A stretch of DNA of 35,664 bases from Lewinellaceae bacterium (lineage in GTDB: Bacteria; Bacteroidota; Bacteroidia; Chitinophagales; Saprospiraceae), in the NCBI GenBank assembly GCA_947476195.1, contig CANJPT010000041.1, forward strand, positions 1-35,664, written 5' to 3'. Shown here in pieces: positions 7,324-13,646 of this stretch. A program made the position numbers and the translations under genes. The stretch's first letter is position 1, and every line of letters starts with the position of its first letter. Under the pieces are notes generated by a model. It was not told the DNA's origin, did no database searches, and saw nothing but the letters and a program-made list of their open reading frames with translations.

Positions 7324-8787
7324 CTATTTCTTTTTTCCTGCCCTGGCCGCACGGGCTTTTTCCATTACTTCAGCACGGGAAAGTTTCGGTGCGTTTGGAT
7401 CCTTTTTAGGCTTAGCTGGTTCGCCTTTGGCAGCACGGTTCGCTGCTGCTGCTGCACGGGCTTTTTCCATCACTTCAGCACGGGAAAGTTTTGGCATATT
7501 GGCCTTAGCTAATTTTTCTGCTGCGACCTCTTCGGCACTACGACGTACCCGTGTAGATTTTTCTGGCTCAATTTTTTTAGGTGCGTTAGCCGCTTTGGCA
7601 GCACGGTTCGCTGCTGCTGCCGCACGTGCTTTTTCCATCACTTCTGCACGAGATAGCTTCGGTTCAGCGGCTTTGGCTGCTTTGGCTGCGGCCACCGCAG
7701 GATTTGGCTTACGGCCTGGTTTGCCTTTTTCAGCAGCAATCTTAGGTATGGCAGCTGACGAACGATCAGATTTTAATTTCGCTGATACAGCCTTTTTCTC
7801 CGTAGCAGCAGCTTTAGCTTGTTCCTTCATTTCTGCACGAGCTAATTTCGATGCTGCGACTTTAGCAGCTTTGGCGACTTTAGCAGCAGCTATTTCAGGA
7901 TTTGGTTTGCGGCCTGGTTTGCCTTTTTCTGTTTTAGCAGCAGCCTCGGCTTTGGCAGTAGCTAAAGCCGGATTTGGCTTACGACCCCGTTTGGCGGGTA
8001 CAAGTTCTGCAGCTATAGCGGCAGGTTTTATGCCAGGCTTGCGGCCGCGCTTTTTAGGAGCATCTGATATAGAGGCTGTTTTTTCAGCTGGTTTGGATGC
8101 TTTTTCAGCAGCGCGGCGAGCTTGTTGTGCCGCCTTTATTTTACCCTTGTGATCTTCGCTCATCACCCGTTTCGGGGTGGTCGGTGTTTCTGAAGCTTTA
8201 TCGATCGACTTAACTGCTTTTGCCGCCTTCGTCTTTGTAGCTTCGGCTACTTTCTCTATGTTTCCTTCAGCCACCATTGTGAGGTGTGCGAGATGATGCT
8301 TGCAATGCCATGCATAAAGTGCAATGGCTTCGCGTAGCGTAACCGTGCGCTTATTGGCAGGGTGGTAATAACCGAGGTCAAGGTCATCCTCAGAAAGCGA
8401 CATGAGGAAATTTACCCAGCGTACGTGGAGCGCAGATAGAAGTTTGAGCGAAGTTTTAGGCGAGCCATATTTCGCATCATCCGTTTCGGCCCATAGGGTT
8501 TCTTCGTAAGGCTTGATGATTGGGGCTGTTTCAGTAGCGGCAAGTTTGAAGCGGATATAGGCGTTCATATTGCTATCCGCAAGGTGGTTAATCACTTGGC
8601 GGGCAGTCCAACCTCCTGCGCGATAAGACCTTTCAAGCGCACCGTCCCGGAGTTTTTTAATTACTTTTTTTAGGTCTTTCGGCAAACGGGCAATCGTCTT
8701 TATGTGCTTTCGGGTATCTTCAATGGAATAGCTTTTGCCGTATTCAAATTTCCCAATAGGGAAACGGCGATCGGTAATTTCTTTCAT
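7324..8787 (-). CDS. DinB/YfiT-like domain fused to an AT-hook, histone-H1-like tail
   Basis: Residues 1-175 look like a DinB/YfiT-type four-helix metal-binding domain. The conserved surroundings are GGWTARQVINHLADS with His68, and LYAWHCKHHLAHL with His161 and His165, the three usual metal ligands. This N-terminal part resembles bacillithiol-transferase/YfiT proteins. Residues 180-487 are a Lys/Ala/Pro-rich tail: four AT-hook-like cores (RGRKP at 247-251 and 267-271, PGRKP at 291-295 and 357-361) and three copies of PKLSRAEVMEKARA (about 376, 432 and 467) plus a weaker copy at 314. Such tails bind AT-rich DNA or compact nucleoids. The normal domain is about 170 residues and stands alone; the fusion is unusual. 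The reading frame is open throughout and ends in a proper terminator. The AlkA-like gene lies 96 bases upstream on the same strand. A DNA-located role is inference. Confidence 0.85.
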   Translation of the reverse strand: MKEITDRRFPIGKFEYGKSYSIEDTRKHIKTIARLPKDLKKVIKKLRDGALERSYRAGGWTARQVINHLADSNMNAYIRFKLAATETAPIIKPYEETLWAETDDAKYGSPKTSLKLLSALHVRWVNFLMSLSEDDLDLGYYHPANKRTVTLREAIALYAWHCKHHLAHLTMVAEGNIEKVAEATKTKAAKAVKSIDKASETPTTPKRVMSEDHKGKIKAAQQARRAAEKASKPAEKTASISDAPKKRGRKPGIKPAAIAAELVPAKRGRKPNPALATAKAEAAAKTEKGKPGRKPNPEIAAAKVAKAAKVAASKLARAEMKEQAKAAATEKKAVSAKLKSDRSSAAIPKIAAEKGKPGRKPNPAVAAAKAAKAAEPKLSRAEVMEKARAAAAANRAAKAANAPKKIEPEKSTRVRRSAEEVAAEKLAKANMPKLSRAEVMEKARAAAAANRAAKGEPAKPKKDPNAPKLSRAEVMEKARAARAGKKK

Positions 8788-8883
8788 AAAGTTTAAAATT
8801 GTGTTGTGCTGCTGATTTATCGATAAAGCAATAATAACTATTAAAAGTCAATAATTATTGCCAAAAAAATTGAATTGTTTAAT

Positions 8884-9492
8884 TCAACGATCTTTCCAAC
8901 GCCAAAGATATTGACAGGCAATGGTACGCCACGGTTTCCAAGGCTCTGACAGTTCAGTCATTCTTATCTTTAATAAGCGCGGATTTAGTTCTTCTATTGT
9001 AAAAAGCCGTTGCATGGCTTGTTGGATTCCGAGGTCATCTACCGGGAAAATATCGGGCCTGGACAGCGTAAACATTAACAGCATTTGTACAGTCCATTTT
9101 CCTACGCCTTTTATTTGGGTTAGGAAGCTTATAATTTCTTCGTCTCGCATAGAATCCCAATCAATATTTTGCAAATCATTGTCTATGTCGAATTTTGCTA
9201 CATTTTGAAGATATTCAGCTTTTTGACCAGACAGCCCAACGCTTCGCAATGTATCAGATTCAATAGCCACAACATAACGGGGGTGCGGATAGTTGTCTGG
9301 GAATAGAGAAATGAATCGTTTAAAAATTACATCTGCTACTTTAACACTCAACTGTTGAGATACAATCGACGATAATAAATCGTAGTAAACCCTGCCAGAA
9401 GGAATCAATTCTGGCACTTCTATTGCAGTTAATAATGGTCGTATTGTTGCCTCTTTATTTAAATGTGCTATCGCAGCTTCCGAATTCATCAT
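8884..9492 (-). CDS. DNA-3-methyladenine glycosylase II-like (AlkA, HhH-GPD) protein
   Basis: It removes alkylated bases from DNA, opening base-excision repair. The helix-hairpin-helix is LTQIKGVGKWTVQMLLMF (124-141). The catalytic aspartate is in FPVDDLGIQQ, most likely Asp153 by analogy with AlkA Asp238. The C-terminal motif PWKPWRTIACQYLW matches AlkA's WKPWRSYALLHIW closely. At 202 residues it lacks the AlkA N-terminal extra domain, like the short forms in yeast and many bacteria. The start could be either of two adjacent ATGs at 9492 or 9489. It lies upstream of, and on the same strand as, the DinB/AT-hook fusion; co-transcription is possible but no promoter was recognised for either. 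Confidence 0.92.
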   Translation of the reverse strand: MMNSEAAIAHLNKEATIRPLLTAIEVPELIPSGRVYYDLLSSIVSQQLSVKVADVIFKRFISLFPDNYPHPRYVVAIESDTLRSVGLSGQKAEYLQNVAKFDIDNDLQNIDWDSMRDEEIISFLTQIKGVGKWTVQMLLMFTLSRPDIFPVDDLGIQQAMQRLFTIEELNPRLLKIRMTELSEPWKPWRTIACQYLWRWKDR

Positions 9493-9919
9493 GTAAAGTA
9501 AATCAATTTATTTCAAATATCAATAATTTACTCATCGATACTGCTTGTATGCTATTTACATGGAACTAATCTATAGTATCTGATTGCCTCAAAAGCCATT
9601 TTATTTCTTAATAATTCTATTTTTTTTTCTTCATTCAGTTCAACAAGGGCGAGTATAATGATTTTAATCAGTAAGTACAGTGATTTGAATTCGCCGACAA
9701 TTTTTTATGTTTTTTACAAAAAAAAGACAATTTTTAGCGTGTGTCTGCTGACAAAATAACGAGTCATCAGCCCATACTACTGGACATTTTTGTTTTGTCC
9801 CCAGACCTATAAGGTTTTTGAAAACCTTATAGGTCTCGATTTTAGAAAATGTCCGGTAGTGTGGTCATCAGCTTTGTTTTCCATTCCTTTTTCATTGAAC
9901 AAGCTCTAAATCAACGATA
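9493..9919. other. AT-rich spacer with repeat copy B
   Basis: No gene is seen. The stretch 9540-9760 is very AT-rich with A- and T-runs (a run of A/T at 9715-9735). Repeat copy B follows at 9773-9864. A promoter for the glycosylase gene is expected near 9500-9560, but no TAnnTTTG box stands out. Confidence 0.5.
9773..9864. repeat. 92-bp double-palindrome repeat, copy B
   Basis: Same structure and orientation as copy A, with a few changes: GTCCCC for GCCCCC, and GTCCGG for GTCCAG in the right arm, which breaks one outer pair. It is flanked by the direct repeat GTCATCAGC (9763-9771 and 9864-9872), which could be an 8-9 bp target duplication; the exact element ends are uncertain by one base. 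It sits 55 bases behind the minus-strand gene ending at 9920. Confidence 0.85.
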
Positions 9920-10606
9920 TTACCCACCAGTCTTCCTAAACATACTCCAATCTTTTTTTGCAGGCCCCAATGCCTGCCACAAAACTTCTTCCGGTGGTGG
10001 AGCTTCCAATAAAATACGCTCGCCCGTGGCAGGGTTGTCAAACGCGAGCCGCCAGGCGTGTAGGTGGATACTTCGGTCTGGATTGCTACGGCGCGCGCCG
10101 TACTTTACATCACCTTTGATGGGGCATTTGATGGCTGCAAGTTGTGCGCGGATCTGGTGGTGGCGTCCCGTAACCAATTGAATATGAAGCAAATGGTAGT
10201 GTTTGCTGCTTTCAAGTAATTGATAACGAAGTTCAGCGCGCTCAGTACCAGCTTGCTCCTCGTCAAATGCGGTAGAAGTGTTTTTTGCCTGATTTTTTTT
10301 CAAATAGTGGATCAGGGTTCCCTCTGGTGTGGGTGGCATATTTTGCACCATAGCCAGGTAATCTTTCTGGACCGTTCGGGCCTGGAACTGTGCAGAAAAT
10401 AGCACCATAGCTTCTTGCGTTTTGGCAAAAAGAACCAATCCGCTTACGGGACGGTCAACACGGTGAACCAGGTGGAGCGGATGTCCGCAATACTTTTCAG
10501 CTATGTCGAGCAGGGAATCATCACCAGTTTTATCCGGCTGGGAAGTCAGTCCTGATGGTTTATTAATGACCAGGAATGCGGGATTTTCGTGTAAAATATT
10601 TAGCAT
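9920..10606 (-). CDS. RluA-family pseudouridine synthase
   Basis: Isomerises uridine to pseudouridine in rRNA or tRNA. The catalytic loop is HRVDRPVSGLVLFAKT, with the catalytic Asp in HRxDRxxSG; further motifs are INKPSGL near the start and LVTGRHHQIRAQLA (the GRxHQIR motif) in the C-terminal half. It has no S4 RNA-binding domain, as in the TruC/RluA-type short forms. The start chosen is the ATG at 10606 (MLNILHENPAFLVINKPSG, 228 residues); an upstream in-frame start would add 17 residues (MCARLNSGWPRG...) that do not fit the family. It is the last gene of the minus-strand cluster beginning at 13264. The exact RNA target is unknown. Confidence 0.93.
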   Translation of the reverse strand: MLNILHENPAFLVINKPSGLTSQPDKTGDDSLLDIAEKYCGHPLHLVHRVDRPVSGLVLFAKTQEAMVLFSAQFQARTVQKDYLAMVQNMPPTPEGTLIHYLKKNQAKNTSTAFDEEQAGTERAELRYQLLESSKHYHLLHIQLVTGRHHQIRAQLAAIKCPIKGDVKYGARRSNPDRSIHLHAWRLAFDNPATGERILLEAPPPEEVLWQALGPAKKDWSMFRKTGG

Positions 10607-10715
10607 GAGTTTGGGCTTTGAACCACGGGGCCAGCCTGAATTTAGGCGGGCACACAAAGTATAACAAAATTTGGTGTAGTTGGGTGTATGACCACGCTAA
10701 TTGACAATTAAACCA

Positions 10716-11459
10716 TTAGTCCGCGGCCTTCAGTTTTTCCGGAAAAGCCCTCATAATCAAGGTCCTCGCAAGGACTAAGTTTGGATTGAATACTACCAAA
10801 TTACCGCAATCCAGTCGTTCTTCGATCATACCTAACTCGGTACATCCTAGTACAATTGCTTGGACGCCAAGGTTTTTTAGCATTTTAATCGCGGAATTCA
10901 ACAAGTCAACTGGTTTTTGCGGCACATTGGTAGAAGCAGCCTTTATGCGATGAATGGCTTCCTGAACCAGTGCTTCATGCTGTTCAAAATCAAGTAAAAC
11001 AGGAATAAGGCCTGCCTGCTCCAATTGGTTCTGATAGATTCTGGTTTTATAAGTGCCCGAGGTGGAGAGCAATCCTACCCGTTGTATGTTGGCAGGATGT
11101 GATCGAATCGCATGAACCGTCGCATTGATCATATTGACGATCTCTACTTTTGAATCATTTGCATTCAAAATAGCCAAAATGGGGTCAAATATTTCCGATG
11201 CATGGGCCGTGTTGCAAACAATTCCAATGTGTTTGGAGCCTGCATTTTCGAGCATTAAAATAATTCTGGCGAGTGCAGGCGCGGGGTTTTCGATGGACCG
11301 GCCGTGCAAAAAGGAGGTCCTGTCAGCTATTTCATTGGGCATAGAAGCCAACAACACTGGCAAGTGCTCCTGATCTATGGTAGCGATCGTATTCTCCAAA
11401 ATTTTCTTATAAAGGTCAATACCCGCCATGGGACCTATGCCACCTACTATACCTATCAT
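10716..11459 (-). CDS. Aspartate/glutamate racemase family protein
   Basis: It interconverts L- and D-aspartate, or L- and D-glutamate, without cofactor by a two-cysteine mechanism. Both cysteines are present: Cys82 in GIVCNTAHA and Cys206 in VLGCTELGM. The N-terminus MIGIVGGIGPMAG is the substrate-binding loop of the RacX/YgeA-type subfamily. The length of 247 is typical. It follows the LysE-type exporter gene by 43 bases and precedes the pseudouridine synthase by 109. The neighbourhood (ATP-grasp ligase, amino-acid exporter, racemase) suggests a role with a D-amino acid or a non-standard amino acid. Cell-wall D-Glu supply by MurI is a separate family and less likely. Confidence 0.93.
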   Translation of the reverse strand: MIGIVGGIGPMAGIDLYKKILENTIATIDQEHLPVLLASMPNEIADRTSFLHGRSIENPAPALARIILMLENAGSKHIGIVCNTAHASEIFDPILAILNANDSKVEIVNMINATVHAIRSHPANIQRVGLLSTSGTYKTRIYQNQLEQAGLIPVLLDFEQHEALVQEAIHRIKAASTNVPQKPVDLLNSAIKMLKNLGVQAIVLGCTELGMIEERLDCGNLVVFNPNLVLARTLIMRAFPEKLKAAD

Positions 11460-11502
11460 ATTTTATGGAGAGATGAATTGATAGTGTAAAACATTCTTGT
11501 GG

Positions 11503-12174
11503 TCACTCAAATTCCTCTTGGTGATTATGTAATACTTCAACGGTGTCTTTTTTTTTAAAAATCTTCCAGATCTGTATCAACGCTGTGACCGAGAAAATAC
11601 TGCCGATAATAAAATTGATTGCCTCCTGACTGGCGTCTAATTTTTCAACGGCTAATTTGCCGCCAAAAATAAAAATACAGTGTGCTGCAAATGTACCTAT
11701 GCCGATACCCAGCAGGTATCCGTTATAAAAGCCTTTTTTGTTTTGCAAGATACCCTTGGTATGTAACACGGAACTCCAGCCCAGCCAGAACGGGATGGCC
11801 GCAGGACTTAGGGCGCGCATACTCAGGCCCAGCAAAAAACGATGCATGGTATTGGACAACATAACATTTTTGGCCCCATGGTTGCCTAATGCAGCCCTAA
11901 AACTCGCAATAGCCAGGACAATCACGATCAATACCGTTACCCATTCTAATATTTTAAAGATCCGTTCATTCTTTTGTATCCAACCCAGCGCTACCAGTAA
12001 TAGTCGCACATAGATCACCTCTGCTACAATGCTTCCAATAGAGAAATTAATAGCAGGCCGTATGCCCTCTGTGATGCTTAGCTGCATCGCCGAAAGCCCG
12101 ATGGTGCCAATGACTATCGAACCAAAAAAGCTGATAGACATCCCGGAATAGAAAATCCTGAAAATACTTTTCAT
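11503..12174 (-). CDS. LysE/RhtB-type amino-acid exporter
   Basis: An inner-membrane exporter for amino acids or derivatives. Five to six hydrophobic segments lie at about 12-32, 42-64, 74-95, 112-137, 150-172 and 186-205. The first helix region FFGSIVIGTIGLSAMQLSI has the Gly-rich pattern of the LysE fold, and PAAIPFWLGWSS (124-135) fits its conserved middle loop. The start is the ATG at 12174 (MKSIFRIFYSG, 223 residues); a longer frame would run back into the upstream gene and carry a polar, unlikely N-terminus. It begins 7 bases behind the ATP-grasp gene, a strong sign of one operon. Substrate unknown; the neighbours hint that it exports the ligase product. Confidence 0.85.
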   Translation of the reverse strand: MKSIFRIFYSGMSISFFGSIVIGTIGLSAMQLSITEGIRPAINFSIGSIVAEVIYVRLLLVALGWIQKNERIFKILEWVTVLIVIVLAIASFRAALGNHGAKNVMLSNTMHRFLLGLSMRALSPAAIPFWLGWSSVLHTKGILQNKKGFYNGYLLGIGIGTFAAHCIFIFGGKLAVEKLDASQEAINFIIGSIFSVTALIQIWKIFKKKDTVEVLHNHQEEFE

Positions 12175-12181
12175 GGAGTGT

Positions 12182-13264
12182 TCAATCGTATTTGTCCAAC
12201 AAATCGAGGTGTCTGTTGACAGCGAGGAGATATCGCAAGCCTTTCCAGAATGGCCAATAAGGGTGTCCGTGTGCATTGTTGTAACTACTCACCTCGTAGA
12301 GTAATTTCCAATGGCGAAGTATTTCCGCATAGGCCTGCCAAAGCCTCATGCCACAATGGTAAATATGGCTGGGCGAGGCACCAGCTCCGTTGTATTCCAG
12401 AATAGCAAAATTCTTTCCTTGTTTGAGGTCTGCGATTGAGGTACACTTGACATCATATCGCCCCCAGAAAAAGGCGCCGCTATGCAAACTAATCGTATCG
12501 AAAAATGCGGCCAATTCGGCATCTGCCTCATGCGATAGGTTGCGCAGACGTGCGCCCCGACTGCGATTGATTGCAAAAGAAAGGACGTAGCGTTCGCGGT
12601 CTGCAGGCACCCAATCGAGTTTTCCTTCGTGTTTGCGGCACATTTCTTCGGCACGTTTGCCGGCCTGAGGATGCTTAACAATGAGTTCCCGAAGGGTAGT
12701 CGTTCCGTCGCCCCATACTTCCAATGCCTCTCGGAGAATGATACCCGTGATCTGGCCTGTTTGTTTGGCTGGGTGTCGGACGTAGAAAACGCCCAACTCC
12801 ATAGGTGCATCTATCAGGTCTTGTACCACGTAATCCATCGGACAATACAGATGGTATTCGAGTAGTTGTGCTTCGGAATCAATTTTTCTAAAAAGCAGGC
12901 CTTTTCGCCCTACATCAGGCTTTACGATGAAGGGATATTGAAATCCTGCGTCGGAAACCCGTTTTTTTACGGCTTCAAAATCTTCGGGTGGCTTGACCAG
13001 AATGGTTCGTGGATAGACACCCTCCGGCATTTGCTTGTACACGTCGGTTTTGGTTTCTCCCTCGTATCCACCAAATGGAATGGTAGGGTTGGAAGGTGTG
13101 AAAAACCAAAAAGAACCTGCTCTCAATGAATACCAGGCCCAAATCGGGGCAAGCGGAGCATAAAGCACCGCTGAAGGCCAAAGCTCCCAATTGGTAAGTT
13201 TTTCAAAAAAGCTTGGTTTTTGATTAGGGGCAGGCAATTGAGATGCTGATTGTTGTTCCTCCAT
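12182..13264 (-). CDS. ATP-grasp ligase-like protein
   Basis: An ATP-dependent carboxylate-amine ligase fold. Visible ATP-grasp parts (numbering from the chosen start): FIVKPDVGRKG with Lys115, the VVQDLIDAPMELGVFYVR strand with Glu156, GRYDVK with metal ligand Asp271, and LEYNGAGASPSH with Glu290 and Asn292. The N-terminal 70 residues contain Trp-rich hydrophobic stretches (LWPSAVLYAPLAPIWAWYSL), which could contact the membrane. I know no assigned substrate for this type; D-Ala-D-Ala ligase is only a distant relative. The ATG at 13264 is preferred because the promoter's -7 box covers the in-frame TTG at 13291. It heads the cluster with the LysE exporter, racemase and pseudouridine synthase genes. 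Confidence 0.85.
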   Translation of the reverse strand: MEEQQSASQLPAPNQKPSFFEKLTNWELWPSAVLYAPLAPIWAWYSLRAGSFWFFTPSNPTIPFGGYEGETKTDVYKQMPEGVYPRTILVKPPEDFEAVKKRVSDAGFQYPFIVKPDVGRKGLLFRKIDSEAQLLEYHLYCPMDYVVQDLIDAPMELGVFYVRHPAKQTGQITGIILREALEVWGDGTTTLRELIVKHPQAGKRAEEMCRKHEGKLDWVPADRERYVLSFAINRSRGARLRNLSHEADAELAAFFDTISLHSGAFFWGRYDVKCTSIADLKQGKNFAILEYNGAGASPSHIYHCGMRLWQAYAEILRHWKLLYEVSSYNNAHGHPYWPFWKGLRYLLAVNRHLDLLDKYD

Positions 13265-13288
13265 TTTGCGTTGTCTAAAAAAAGTGGG

Positions 13289-13296
13289 CAAAAGTA
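13289..13296 (-). promoter_or_regulatory. -7 box of the ATP-grasp operon
   Basis: TACTTTTG on the minus strand, a perfect TAnnTTTG, with TGTTT 17 nt upstream. Transcription would start at about 13283, 20 bases before the ATG at 13264. This rules out the in-frame TTG at 13291 as start codon. Confidence 0.55.
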
Positions 13297-13363
13297 GGGT
13301 TTAGGCTTGGGAAAAACAGGCTTGGTGAAAATTTACCCATGCACTTATGCTATCATTGTCTAA

Positions 13364-13532
13364 GAGCTTATTCGGGAATTGGTTTTGAGCCGAAAGCGAG
13401 CCAATTTTATTTCAGGCAAGGCAAAATTTGCAGTCGTATGCAAGCAATCTGGCGTCCCGCTTGAATCGGGATAACGCTGGATAAAATAAAATTGGCTGGT
13501 TGCAGGCCAAAATCCAATTCCCTAACAAGCTC
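13364..13532. repeat. Long imperfect palindrome, 169 bp
   Basis: Arms of 49 bases (13364-13412 and 13484-13532) pair at about three quarters of positions. The best blocks are GAGCTT, GGGAATTGG and AGCCAATTTTATTT. The 71-base centre has a small hairpin CCCG/CGGG (near 13456-13470). The same outer word recurs at 31948-31970 and partly at 3370-3381. The inner order (A/T-rich arm, CAAGGC, then AACGC, A-rich arm) is shared with the terminal repeat element E. It is non-coding; it fills the gap between the ATP-grasp promoter and the end of the ABC-F gene at 13647, where nothing else is seen. Confidence 0.7.
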
Positions 13533-13646
13533 TACGGCCTTCGCACCATAGAGAAATCAAAGGCAGCCTGGAAGTACATCTGAAATTCTGCTTCCAAACA
13601 AGCGCTAAGTATTTGCGTTAAATTTTACAGGTTTTGTAAATTTATC

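Noticed and set aside
7427-8152. 241-codon Ala/Arg-rich frame on the plus strand
   Set aside because: It is exactly opposite the Lys/Ala-rich tail of the minus-strand fusion gene; GC-rich repeats leave the other strand open. It has no promoter and no family features.
8670-8787. HMG-box relation of the fusion protein because of the phrase KKDPNAPKLSR in its tail (residues 461-471)
   Set aside because: HMG boxes begin with a similar phrase, but the rest of the box is missing and the phrase here leads into the PKLSRAEVM repeat; taken as chance.
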